Of a DNA stretch of 64,000 nt, positions 25,508 through 36,534 are shown in pieces; the first letter of the stretch is position 1; each line of letters begins with the position of its first letter. Source of the stretch: Ricinus communis (lineage: Eukaryota; Streptophyta; Magnoliopsida; Malpighiales; Euphorbiaceae); contig NC_063257.1 in the NCBI RefSeq assembly GCF_019578655.1, positions 6,758,001 through 6,822,000 of the forward strand. Reading direction: 5' to 3'. The translations under genes and the position numbers were made by a program. The notes below the pieces were generated by a model, which did no database searches, was not told the DNA's origin, and saw only the letters and a list, made by a program, of their open reading frames with translations.

Positions 25508-27740
25508 ATGGCAGATGATGTTAGTCTTGTAATGGTGTTATTAGACACTAATCCATTCTTCTAGACCACTTCTTCACCTCCATTTTCTCAATTCCTATCT
25601 CACGTAATGCTTTTAAACAAGCCCTAACTCCTCTGTTTATTTCTCTCTATTAAATCAACAGCTGCAGATTTTTATTTATTTATTTCAGGTACTTGCGTTT
25701 TTGAACTCGATTTTGCTGTTTAATCAGCTAAGCCAAGTATTGGTCATAGGTACTGGATATAATTCATGTGATTATGTTTACGATTCATCTTTAATCGCGA
25801 ACCGTAGCTCAGAGGATGGCAAGATTCCGACTTTATACTCTGAATTGTTGCAGAAATTAGAGGATTTTATAATTAGAGATGAAAAATTAGGGAAAGGTGA
25901 GGAATTTCTAAAGGAAACATTGCCTCTTCATTGCTCTCAGGATCCTTGTCTATGGCACTTTGCTGTATCCCTTTACTGTTTTATCAAAGTCTTAGCCTTT
26001 CTTGTGTTTTATTATTTGTTCTTGAATGTGTCAAGGAAAAATATTAATGTGATTATAGCTGCTGATTCCTGACACTATGGTTAGAAAAAATGAGGGTAAG
26101 GTAAGAATGCACTTCTTTTTTCCAATTGTAAATTGTAAGTATATGGGGTTCTTGCTACTGAAGAACTTCAATAGAATCTATTAACTTATCTAGATTTATT
26201 ATTCTTTCCATAATATGGTTTCGTTTTTTACTTTGATAGTTATAATGGTACACTTATATGTTCATTTGAGTATTCTTAATGACAGAAATGCCAACCATTT
26301 TGACTGTTTCCGAAACATGTAATTGTTACTCTTTGTATTCTTTTGAATTATATTGCTGTGTGCATATTATGGATACTTGTTGCAATATAACCTAAAACAG
26401 TTTTGATTAGGCTGGTATTAATGTTACTTTACAAGGGAAAGGAAATTATAATGGAATGCACAATGTTGCTTTTTTTTTTTTTTTTTCTCATTCCTTTTTT
26501 ATGCTTTCCATTTAGTTAAGTTTGTTACTGAATTGTTATAGTTATTGTTGATATTTGGATAATCAACTTTTCAAATTTAAGACTTGTATACACCTGTTAA
26601 TTTAGCCTGCTGCAGGTACCTATAGATTCTTGTTATGTTGGTGGTCATAATTCAGCCTTTCTGCAGCAGGTAGCCTATTGTCATGGATGAGCATTTTTTG
26701 CAAAATTTACAGAGTTCGTATTCTTTTCTGATTTCCTATGATGCATGTCAAACGGGCTTCTTATATTACTGGAGGTGTATATGTTAAACCTCAACATTTG
26801 GATGGGCTCTTTCAATATTTGGTAGTAAATTTTATGCTGGCAGCAATACAGTCTTATAATAATCTACCATTAGCATTGCAGTAAAAAACAGATTATCTTT
26901 TTGGTTTCAGCATTATGCCTCCATTCTTGCATATGCACCATTCATTTGAGAAGAAACTCATAATTTTGATCCATAGTCTTTTAACTTTTTCTCCTTTCTT
27001 TATTGTGACATTGTGATATTAAACGTGAAATTATTGTTAAATGCAGACTGTGCTTGCAACTGACTTGCATTCTCGCAATTGCTTACAACTCCCTAGGCCT
27101 GCGGATGTGGACTTCCGGGCATCATACGCAAGCCAATCTTAAATCGTCTATGTCATTTTCACATGATTACTCTCCTGTTCTATGTTTAGTTGCCAAGCTT
27201 GCATAAAGTACTCGAGAATTTGCATGACTTATTAATACACTGTTTTTTTTTTTTTCTATTCTGCATGCAGAAATAAAAAAGATGGGCACATTTGACCTAG
27301 TACAGACTACTGCTGTAGTCACAACACACAAATGTCATATTCCAATTGACATTAATATATTTATATATATTTTAAAATAATTTGAATTGGAATTTGTCTT
27401 GCTCAATTTTGTTTCTGCAGGTGCTTTTGCCATAAAACCACGATTGATATGGGCTTCATATGTTCTGTTTGTTTGTCCATTTTCTGCAAGCATCATAAAA
27501 GATGTTCGACCTGCGGGTGGGTGGATGTTTCCATTACTAAGATGATAAATTTGATATGATGGTTCTATAATTGTTTCTTGTGTATGTTTCAGCACTGAAA
27601 AAATGTATTTGTATTAGAAACTCAAAATGAAAGTCTTAATTTTCAAGTTCCTTGTCCGAATGCAGCCTAGTACGGTTTTGCAGTTTAAAAATGTCACTCT
27701 CCTCCAAATAAAGGCAGTTTATATTGCAAATGTTTCTCTT

Positions 27741-28031
27741 TGTTGAAGAAAGAAGAAAAGAAACTGAGGAAGAAACTGAGGTCTCAGAGGCTGCACAAGC
27801 TAGGTTGCTTGTGCAGACTTATCATCACAGACTTCAGAGTAAAAAGGAGCATCATTTCCTGCAAAGCAGGAAAGGTCACTTCAACCCATACCCTATTCAG
27901 AAAGAGTCGTTAGGCAACCGTTAGGATAGAACATAAATAAGCAAATCATGTATATATATATCTTGCATCCCACTGTAAAAGAACTTAGAATCTTTATTTT
28001 TAATTCAATATACTTCATTGTTCTTTTCACA
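27741..28031 (+). repeat. 5' LTR of the copia element
   Basis: 291 bp, starting TGTTGAAG and ending TTTTCACA. Compared with the 3' LTR it carries a 12-bp tandem duplication (gaagaaactgag) and one extra TA unit. It should contain the element promoter. A plausible TATA-like tract is the TA run near 27950. Confidence 0.95.
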
Positions 28032-28043
28032 TGGTATCAGAGC
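28032..28043 (+). other. Primer-binding site (initiator Met tRNA)
   Basis: TGGTATCAGAGC directly follows the 5' LTR. This is the standard plant copia primer site, complementary to the 3' end of initiator methionine tRNA. Confidence 0.95.
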
Positions 28044-28090
28044 TTGGTTTCCATCAGTAATCATCATCTACCCATTTTTTTTTCTCAGCC

Positions 28091-28912
28091 ATGTCTCAAA
28101 ATGAAAAATTAACCAATATCATTCTTAAAGGCAACACAAACTATTTCGAATGGTCCAAAACTGTGTATATTGCTCTCAGCGGCAGAAAAAGGTTGGGATT
28201 GATCACTGGGACAAAGCAACGGCCAAAGTCAGAAAGGTCAGAATCTCCCACCGAAGAAGAAATTGACAAAATAGAGGAATGACAGACATCTGACCATTTG
28301 GTCATGTCTTGGCTCACAAATATTATGGAGCCCCAAATTTCACGTTTCTGCATCCTGATGGAATCATCAAAATCAATTTGGGAAAAAATGCAAAGCCTTT
28401 ACGGCCAACAACATAATTTTGCACATATGTTTAGACTCAAACAAGAGTTAGCTCAAACCACTCAGGGAACAAAAAGTTCCTCGCAATATGCAACAAAAAT
28501 TCTCATACGATGGGAAGAGTTGCAGAACTATATTCCGCCTTCAATCGACCTACTAGAAATTCAAAAAAGGAACGAACAAGATCTGGTGTACACTTACCTT
28601 GGAGGACTAGACTCAAGCTATAAAAGCCTAAGATCACAGATCCTCCTCACGTCCAAGCTTCCTCAAATAGACGAAGTAACAACCAGCATTCAGCGCGAAG
28701 AAACGCGGAGGAACACCATGAGCGCCTCCTCTCCCCCACAACTCAAGGAAAATCACGCCTACAACGCTCGACGTGAAGGCGCTCGACAGCGCGGAGGGCC
28801 AAGCATCGCTTGCTGTGACCCCTGCCAAAGGCAGGGTCACTCACGCGAGGTCTGCTGGAACATACACCCGCACTTGAGGCCTTCGTGGGGGTGGGACGGA
28901 GCTGGAACATGA
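28091..28912 (+). pseudogene. Copia gag, interrupted by a stop
   Basis: One frame of about 270 codons from ATG 28091. It is broken at about 28280-28282 by TGA at a position where related gag proteins usually have Trp (the context continues QTSDHLVMSWL). The N-terminus matches the copia gag start (a LKGNTNYFEWSKTV-like block). Near the end is a zinc knuckle of CCHC type, CDPCQRQGHSREVC. It would form the retroelement capsid if intact. Confidence 0.9.
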
Positions 28913-29266
28913 GGAGAGGGGGAAGAGGAGAAAGGAAAGGGGGCGGCGGTAGGAGAGAAGTTTTTTGGACAAAGGGAAATATGGGAGAAAGAGGAGAAGT
29001 AAGGTTAGGAATGGGTGTGTATGCCGGCTCGGGTGTCTTTAATCCAACCCGACCCGAACCCGGCCTACTGACCCGACCCGACAACCCATCCTCACTTGGA
29101 CTTGGCCCATCCAAGCTTTGGCCCAGTAAATCCTCCAGCCCATCAGTCTCTATGGGCTCCTCAAGTCCACCAAAATCAGCCAGCCCATCAGGCCTAGCTG
29201 ACCCACCACGATCCAGCCCACCAGGCCCAGTCGACTCACACGGCCTACCAGCCTTCTTAGGCCCAA

Positions 29267-30640
29267 ATGGCTGACATCTTGGCCCAACTCCAGGCCCTGG
29301 TCCAGCAGCCCAACCGGTTCGGTTCAAACCCATCCGATGGGTCAGGTTCGGTTCAACCACTATTAAATTCATCAAATTACTGCCATAATGCTTGGATTAT
29401 TGACTCTGGAGCCACTGGGATCCCACTCAATTACAACAAATTCATTCTATCAGTGATTCTTATCATGTGACAGTTGCCAACGGCAACAAAGTCAAAATTC
29501 AAAGATATGGCACTACAAATTTATTTTAATCCAATATTCAAGATATTTTATTTCTGCCTGATTTTAAATCTAACCTCTTATATGTTGGCAAAATTACTCG
29601 TGACTTAAATTGCAATGTTATTTTCTCACCATCTTTAGTCATTTTTCACGATCGAATTTCCGGGAAGAAGATTGGTGAAGGTCAACTAGAAAATGGTCTT
29701 TATTATCCGCATAACCCTCCAAAGACATATTTTGTGTCCACTAATTCCCCCCAAGACATGCTAATGCACCGAATATTTGGGCATCCTTCTGACATTGTTT
29801 TAAATAAATTACTTTGTTCAAATTTAAATTCTAGCAATTGTGATGTGTATAAATTTTCGAAACACACATGATTACCTTTTTTCTTGTCATATAATGTGTC
29901 TGAAAACGCATTTGATTTAATTCATTCTGATATTTGGGGACCTGCCCCCGTTACTGCCTATAATCATTTCCGCTATTTTGTTACCTTTATTGATGATTAC
30001 TCTCGCACCATCTGAATTTATTTATTAGAAGGAAAAAATGAAGTTTTTTTCCGCTTTCAAGATTTTTTCAATTTCATCAAAAATCAGTATAATGCAAAAT
30101 TAAATTTTTTTTTGCTCCGATAATGGTACCGAGTACGCAAATCAACATTTTTTCACTTTTCTTATACACCATGGCATCATACATTAAACCACCTGTATTA
30201 ATACCCCCGAGCAAAATGGAGTGTCTGAACGTAAAAATCGAGATCTTCTCAATGTCACTCGCACTCTCCTTTTTGAAAGTCATGTGCCTTCTATGTTCTG
30301 GTCGGATGCCCTGTTAATCGCAGCCTATCTCATAAATCGGCTGCCTACTGTCACCTTAAAAAATCTCAACCCTCTAGAAGTTCTCAAAAGCCGAAAAATA
30401 GAAGTAGGCCACCTTCGGGTTTTTGGATGTGTTTGCTATGTTCATATCAAGCGCTCACACAAACTAGATAAAAGCTCGGTCAAGACCCTCTTTCTAGGCT
30501 ATTCCTTTACCCAAAAAGGATACAAATGCTATGATCCTTTAAACCACAAAGCTTATATTTCCCGTGATGTCACCTTTGTGGAAACTGAACCCTACTACTC
30601 ACCCTCCACCAGTATTGCCTTCCCTCCTGGATCTTGCTAG
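29267..30640 (+). pseudogene. Copia protease and integrase remnants
   Basis: The protease active-site block IDSGATG lies at about 29398-29420, followed by a frame change. The integrase remnant (about 29750-30640) keeps [28 protein letters not shown] and EQNGVSERKNR in differing frames, separated by stops. These include the Asp and Glu regions of the catalytic triad. The His/Cys zinc region upstream is degraded. No functional integrase is possible. Confidence 0.85.
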
Positions 30641-30778
30641 TCTTTATTTCCGCTTAACTCTGATTCTTCTCTTAGCAGCTCTGAATAGGATTATCAGCCT
30701 CAGGGGGAGTCCCCTTCTGTCTCAAGGCCACTTCCTTCAGGGGGAGAAACTCAGCCTCATGAAGAAGAAGAAATTGCC

Positions 30779-32460
30779 TTGAGAAGATTCACTCGTCAAT
30801 CCAGACCTCCTGTAAAATTTAGAGACTATGTGTCTCATACGGTAACATATCCAATTCAGAAGTTCATTTCTTATAATGTCTTATCTAACCAATTTCGCAA
30901 CTACCTTTGTCAGATCTCAAACCACACTGAACCCACAAATTTCTACGAAGCCAACACCGACCCTAAATGGTGTAAGGCTATGGAAGAAGAACTTCGTGCC
31001 TTAGAGAAAAATGATACATGGAGTATTGTTCCTCTTCCACAAAATAAAAAACCCGTGGGATGCAAATGGATATACAAGATCAAGTACAATAGTAATGGAA
31101 CTATTGAGAGATACAAGGCCAGACTTGTAGCCCGAGGCTTCACTCAAACTTATGGAGTTGACTATCAAGAGACATTTGCTCCAGTGGCCAAAATGAATGC
31201 GGTCAGAATTCTTCTCTCAACAGCAATCAATCAGGGCTGGAATCTATTTCAAATGGATGTCAAGAACGCCTTCCTACAAGGTAATTTAGAGGAGGAAATA
31301 TACATGAGACTACCTCCTGGTCATAAGTCAACCTCAGACACTTCCATGGTATGTAAACTAAAGAAGGCTATCTATGGCCTAAAACAGTCCCCAAGAGCAT
31401 GATATGCCAAACTCAGCCGTTTTTTATTAAGTATTAATTTCAGTAAATGTGAATCTGACTCATCTATGTTCGTTAAAAACACTCTTAATCTCACCATTGT
31501 TATCTTAGTGTATGTTGATGATATTATAATAACAGGGAATGATGATCAAGGAATAGAGGATGTCAAACAAAGTCTAAAACGAGAGTTCGACATCAAAGAT
31601 CTTGGTCAACTGTCATATTTCCTAGGCATAGAAATGGCAAAATCCAACAAGGGCTTATTTCTATCTCAAAGGAAATATACCCTCGACCTCTTGAAAGAAA
31701 CTGGAAAAATAGGCGCCAAACCTGCCATCACCCCTATGGAAACTAAAATTAAACTTAACTTAGAAGATGGAGACCCCTTAATCAACATAGGGCACTATCA
31801 GCGCTTGGTAGGAAAATTGATTTATCTTACTGTCACTAGACCTGACATTTTATTTGCAGTTAGTGTAGTGAGCCATTTTATGCATGCCCCTCGCACCAGT
31901 CACCTAGAAGCTATAGATCGAATCCTCAGATATCTCAAGGGAACTCCCGGACAAGGAATATGGATGAAGAAGAACAATGCTACTAACATAGTTGGTTTTT
32001 CTGATGCGATCAATGGAAGTTGTGAAGTCAACCACCTACATCGTGTCTTTGTAGGAGGAAACTTGGTGACTTGGAAAAGTAAAAAACAAAGTGTAGTGGT
32101 CAGATCAAGCGCCGAAGCTGAATATCGTGCAATGGCTTCCACTGCAAGCGAACTCATTTGGATCAAACAAGTCCTAAAAAATATGAAAGTTGAAAGTAAA
32201 GAACCAATGCAAATGTATTGCGATAATCAAGCTGCTCGACACATCGTATCAAATCCGGTGTTTCACGAACAAACCAAACACATTGAAGTTGATTGTCACT
32301 TCATCAGAGAAAAGGTTCAAAAGGGAGAGATTGAGACCCCCTACATCAGAAGTCAAGACCAACTGGCAGACATATTCACAAAGGCCCTTGATAGGCAGAA
32401 TCATCATTCGATCCTCAACAAGATGGGTTCCATAAATTTACTCGCCACCTTGAGGGGGAG
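30779..32460 (+). pseudogene. Copia reverse transcriptase and RNase H, interrupted by a stop
   Basis: The best-preserved part. RT begins with WCKAMEEELRALEKNDTW, continues with KARLVARGFTQ and FQMDVKNAFLQG, and carries the catalytic YVDD at about 31513-31524. TGA at about 31400 replaces the Trp expected after SPRA. RNase H includes SSAEAEYRAM and DNQAARHI. The final reading frame runs on into the 3' LTR. Confidence 0.9.
32452..32460 (+). other. Polypurine tract
   Basis: GAGGGGGAG immediately precedes the 3' LTR, where plus-strand DNA priming occurs in LTR retrotransposons. Confidence 0.9.
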
Positions 32461-32737
32461 TGTTGAAGAAAGAAGAAAAGAAACTGAGGTCTCAGAGGCT
32501 GCACAAGCTAGGTTGCTTGTGCAGACCTATCATCACAGACCTCAGGGTAAAAAGGAGCATCATTTCCTACAAAGCAGGAAAGGTCACTTCAACCCATGCC
32601 CTATTCAGAAAGAGTCGTTAGGCAACCGTTAGGATAGAACACAAATAAGCAAATCATGTATATATATCTTGCATCCCACTGTAAAAGAACTCAGAATCCT
32701 TGTTTTTAATTCAATATACTTCATTGTTCTTTTCACA
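32461..32737 (+). repeat. 3' LTR of the copia element
   Basis: 277 bp, TGTTGAAG to TTTTCACA, paired with the 5' LTR and followed by the CTCTT target duplication. Confidence 0.95.
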
Positions 32738-33257
32738 CTCTTTCTTTCATCTCGCTTATGTGCATAGCTGAAGATTGGTCACAATGTTTAGCAAACTATT
32801 GCCGCAGACAACAATTAATCTTTATCTTCTTCCTAAATTGTGCACTTTATAGCTTCCCCTTTTTGTCAGTGTTTGGGGTTGGCCTGATGCAGACATATAA
32901 GCACAAAGCGGAAAAGATCTAAAACGTACTATTAAATTTTTTTGACTGTTATATTTGGTAAAAATTAAAATCAAAATAAACTGGAGTTGGTCCACGCACT
33001 GTTCTTGATGATTTAATCAGATAAGTTGCTCACTGTCTTTTAATTTCATTTTTGGCATCCTAAGAATAAACAGCCTATTCTTATTTGAAATTCTGAATTC
33101 TTCTTTGGTTCTTCCATTTATCTCTCTTTTACAGTTTGGCTATTGTTGCATATGATGCAGATCAGTGTTTTGTCTATCCCAATCAGATAATTCCTCATCA
33201 TCAGATCGTAAGAGAAAGGTTCCAGAAACAGTCACTCTTCCAGAAGCCTTATTTTAG

Positions 33258-33540
33258 GTGCGTGGGCCTTACTTTAACTGATAATTCTTTGTCTATCATT
33301 TTATTGCGAGGCAAAGATCTATCATGACAAACTTTTGTTGTTTTACTTCACATATCTAATTGAATAGCTACTGTAATATATAAGAACCCTGATGATGAGG
33401 AATTATCTAAGAGGGCATAAATGAATGGAATGATTTGGTTCTCATTAAAGCTCGAGAAAATGGCATTATTTTTGAAATTCTTTTTGGGTCGAGAAAATAG
33501 CATTTTGATTGTTGACTAGTTACTCTTTCTTGACCTTGAG

Positions 33541-33575
<35 letters not shown>

Positions 33576-34375
33576 GAAGATGCTGCATGCAAGAAACAAG
33601 CCAGATATGTACTGAACTTCACAGAGTCCTTTGATATGAATATGGATTTGAGTTTTGATGATATTTGAAGTATTTACTGCCTGGCCTCCCCACCTTCAAT
33701 TCCTCTTGCATTTCTTTTTCCATTGGATAAGAAGCTGTAAATGTATTTGCAGCTTATTAGTTGTTTTAAAGTATTTTTCCAGCAAATATGACAGGCTCAG
33801 GCTTCTTAATGATTGCATTTTTCATTTCTTTTGTTCACCAGAAACTTGAGAATTTTTAGCATTGCTAGCATTATTTTAACTTCTGATCATAATATAGCTT
33901 TATCATCTGTTCTTTGTAGATCATTGTTGCTAGCTCTCTTTCTTCAGCTTTATGCTGAGACTTCTCATACAATGTATCATCATAATACTTGTTCATTTTT
34001 TAACGTGAATGGAATAATACTTGGGCTCAAGTATGACTACAATACAACACAACCTTAATGACCTCAATCAAGTTTTATTATTTTGATTTCATTACATTCT
34101 ACCGGGGGAAGAGAATGGACAACAAAATAAAGAAAACTGACGAATAACATAACAATTCTGGCAGTGCATTTTCTAGTGCACTATAATCTTTAGCCTGATT
34201 ACCAGAAAAAAGGAGAATAAACCAATCAATTCAATTGTTGATTGGAATAGCATAGCAATTCAAACAAATGATATTTACAAGAGTTTACAGAAATAGGAAG
34301 TGTTGATAGAAAATGAAATATGATAGTTTACATTTGCATATGTACAAATTATTTTGCTCAGAGCAACAACCTTCT
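33258..34375. other. Intergenic between TFB4 pseudogene and the 269-residue gene
   Basis: AT-rich, with a (CT)n microsatellite at 33544-33572. No gene is supported. The right end probably holds the 3' untranslated region of the minus-strand gene. Confidence 0.5.
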
Positions 34376-36257
34376 TCAGAGTACCCTTAAAACGGCCTTG
34401 CTGGTTGTGTGGACGCCCTTTGCAGCAAGTTTTAGTACAGCTCGACTCCGATACAACCTGCAGCCAAAACATGTATGGAGAACATAATTCATTAACTAAA
34501 GCGTGGTAAAAATCTCAATCCAGTGAGGTTATTCACAGAACCTTCAACATTAACTTGGTCTTGAGCAGATATAGAATCACATGCTCCAGAAAGGAAAATT
34601 TGAATTTTGATTATTCATTCTCAAAGTGTCCTATCCAATCCATATATATAATAGGCATAAATAGAAAATATACAATTTGTTTACCTATCACATTTCTCTT
34701 TTTTTTTTTTTTTTTTTATGATAAAGAAATGCATTCGTAGAACGATAGGGCATATACTCACCCCCATAGCGCAAGTCCCCAAGTAGCAAGGGTATAAAAC
34801 AATTGTCCTGCATGCCAAATATCTAGTACCTTCTCCAATTTGCTCACACCTTCCAATGCTTTTGCTAGAACTGCCAAACAGGCAATGCCAAGAAAACAAG
34901 GGTCACAATATTAGTTTGTCACAAAACTATATTGAACAGAAAGGTTGCAATAAGAACTTAGAAATACTGCATGTTTTACAGAGAATATAAATAGGCGGTT
35001 CCAGTAGTACTAGAAAATGATGTATTATGTAGTATGTTACAGGTTCAACTTTCTCCATTGCAAGGAATTAAAATTTCCTCATGAATTACATATAAAAACT
35101 GAATATGAGAATAGATGTGTAAAAAACGAGTGATAGGATCTTCATTAGGTTTTGGCTTTATGAATTGGAAAGGAGAAAAAATATAAGCATTCTCGAACAT
35201 TTAAAGCAACTGCAAACTTACTCTTCTGTAGCTCTTCTGGTGCCATGTCCTACAATTTCAAGGGAGGAAATGTATGAGAGGTAATATACTAAGTAAAACC
35301 GTTATGTAGACCCATCTAACTAGTTATATACCTGAGCCTTTGGGTTTGACAGAATGCATTTAGCCATAAAGTTGGCAACCCCATCCACCACATGTTCCTC
35401 AGTAACCACAACATAATTTTCATCATCAATTCCACTTCGTTCTTCGACATTGCTGGGAACCATTTCATCTGTTACCCACACCCACCAGCTAGGTTCCTCG
35501 TGGGAAACATTAATTAAAATTTCAGCAGAATGAATGTCATTCCCTGAATAAAGCACCAAAACTATCAGGAAAAAACATATCAGCATGAATAGATAAAATA
35601 TTAGCACAATTACAAAAAAAGAAAACCTGAAGGCTCCTTGAAAGGGAATTCAATGCTAGTTTTGTTGGCTGATGCTTGCTGAAGGGATTTAAGACGCTCC
35701 ATGAAGTTTTCAGAGTCAACAGTAGCAACTAGACGGGTGTATAGCTGCAAATCAATCCCAAAAGAGTCCAAGAAATGTTTAATGCCGATTCATAATGAAG
35801 TTGAAGTCGCAACATACAAATTAAATTCAATACAATTTAGTTAATTCTTGTGTTTGGAATTGGTGTTTGGAATTGGAATAGCCCATACTCAACAAATTTA
35901 ATATCACAAAACCAGAACCAGCATCTAAGTATAGCAAATAAGAAACCCACAATCAAAGCTACAAAAAGGACAGAAACTTTAACCAATTAAACGTACATCA
36001 GGAGGGCAATCGTTTAACAAGCAAGGAGATTCAGATAAATTTTGAAGAAGCTTCAAATTCTGTTCAAGCTGGTTTTTTAGACGCCGGTTCTCTGATCTTA
36101 ATGACTCCAATTCCTCGTCTATTGAAACATGTTTTGTGTGGTCTTCATGATCTCCATTATGCAATTGATGATGGTGCGTAAATTCCATGGCTTTCCATGC
36201 CACATCAGCTACCTCGATGACTGTCTTCGCCGCCTCTATTGCACCGTGTCCTTTCAT
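34376..36257 (-). CDS. Conserved plant protein of unknown function, coiled-coil
   Basis: Six exons: 35997-36257, 35627-35744, 35332-35543, 35222-35249, 34762-34870 and 34376-34457. They total 810 nt and 269 residues, with phase kept at all junctions. I recognise this as a conserved single-domain plant family without a known function; from memory it may correspond to At1g44770. The start reads MKGHGAIEAAKTVIEVADVAW. A His-rich patch covers about 28-43, and a heptad-like coiled coil about 47-74 (DEELESLRSENRRLKNQLEQ). Then come SESPCLLNDCPPD, a Trp-rich acidic block (PSWWVWVTDEMVP), and a hydrophobic C-terminal stretch around LFYTLATWGLALWG that could touch a membrane. It ends in a basic tail. 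No enzyme motif is visible. Confidence 0.9.
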
Positions 36258-36275
36258 CGTTCCGATTTCGATTGA

Positions 36276-36284
36276 AAACCCTAA
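36276..36284 (+). promoter_or_regulatory. Telo-box-like motif upstream of the 269-residue gene
   Basis: AAACCCTAA on the plus strand, 19 bases upstream of the minus-strand start codon and so in that gene's leader. Orientation is opposite to transcription. Function is inferred only. Confidence 0.4.
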
Positions 36285-36534
36285 GTTGTATTCGCCTTAT
36301 CTTGATTTTTGACAGAGCCCATTATTAATATTATGGTCCTATCCTTTATTTGCTTGACGACACGGCGTTTCGTATTTTCAAATATTGGAGCTGTCGTTCA
36401 ATTACACGTACAAATTTATAAATAACAGTGTAAGAAAAAAAAACTCGAAAACATTGCCTTTTCACACGCTGAAAGCAGCGCCGAGAAGCGGAAGAAGAAG
36501 AGATGGCAGTTAAAAAATAACGAGACAATGAAAA

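Larger units (their letters stand above)
27736..32742 (+). mobile_element. Ty1/copia LTR retrotransposon, complete but defective
   Basis: LTRs at 27741-28031 and 32461-32737 flank a 4.4-kb interior, with CTCTT target duplications at 27736-27740 and 32738-32742. The primer site and purine tract are in their normal places. Domain order is gag, protease, integrase, reverse transcriptase, RNase H, which is the copia order. Coding is broken: there are stops in gag and before the YVDD block, and many stops and frame changes in integrase. The two LTRs differ at 9 of about 277 aligned positions (all transitions) plus two length differences. That suggests an insertion of moderate age, roughly one to two million years under commonly used plant LTR rates. 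The element lies in the sense direction inside the last intron of the TFB4 pseudogene. Confidence 0.96.
25508..33257 (+). pseudogene. TFB4: Decayed TFIIH subunit p34 gene (TFB4/GTF2H3 homologue)
   Basis: Exon remnants: 25508-25603, 25689 to about 25970, 26616-26669, 26756-26821, 27047-27123, 27421-27516 and 33161-33257. They encode recognisable TFB4 pieces in order: MADDVSLVMVLLDTNPFF, GTGYNSCDYVYDSS, SSLLSGSLSMALC, VPIDSCYVGGHNSAFLQQ, ASYITGGVYVKPQHLDGLFQ, ATDLHSRNCLQLPRP, then the zinc-binding part CFCHKTTIDMGFICSVC and CKHHKRCSTCG. Lesions: an in-frame TAG at 25562-25564, where the family has Trp; a frame change near 25905-25920; no trace of the exons for the segment after SMALC; CGG in place of CAG before the exon at 26756; AT in place of GT after 27123; and a retrotransposon in the last intron. 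Intact TFB4 is part of the TFIIH core for transcription and DNA repair, so a working copy is expected elsewhere. A fragmentary transcript cannot be excluded. Confidence 0.88.

Noticed and set aside
25508..25603. RNA editing or stop read-through rescuing TFB4
   Set aside because: The frame change, missing exons and damaged splice sites would still prevent a full protein.
27124..27420. Minor-class (U12, AT-AC) intron in TFB4
   Set aside because: The start ATACGC does not match the U12 donor ATATCC and the intron ends in CAG. A mutated GT donor is simpler, given the other lesions.
28743..29375. Long minus-strand frame in the copia element as a gene
   Set aside because: It is antisense to gag and the GC-rich spacer. 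Its Pro/Gly composition is the mirror of that sequence, with no domain.
33136..33327. Frame starting MAIVAYDADQ as a gene
   Set aside because: It is a shadow of the last TFB4 exon, which reads SVFCLSQSD and RKRKVPET in another frame.
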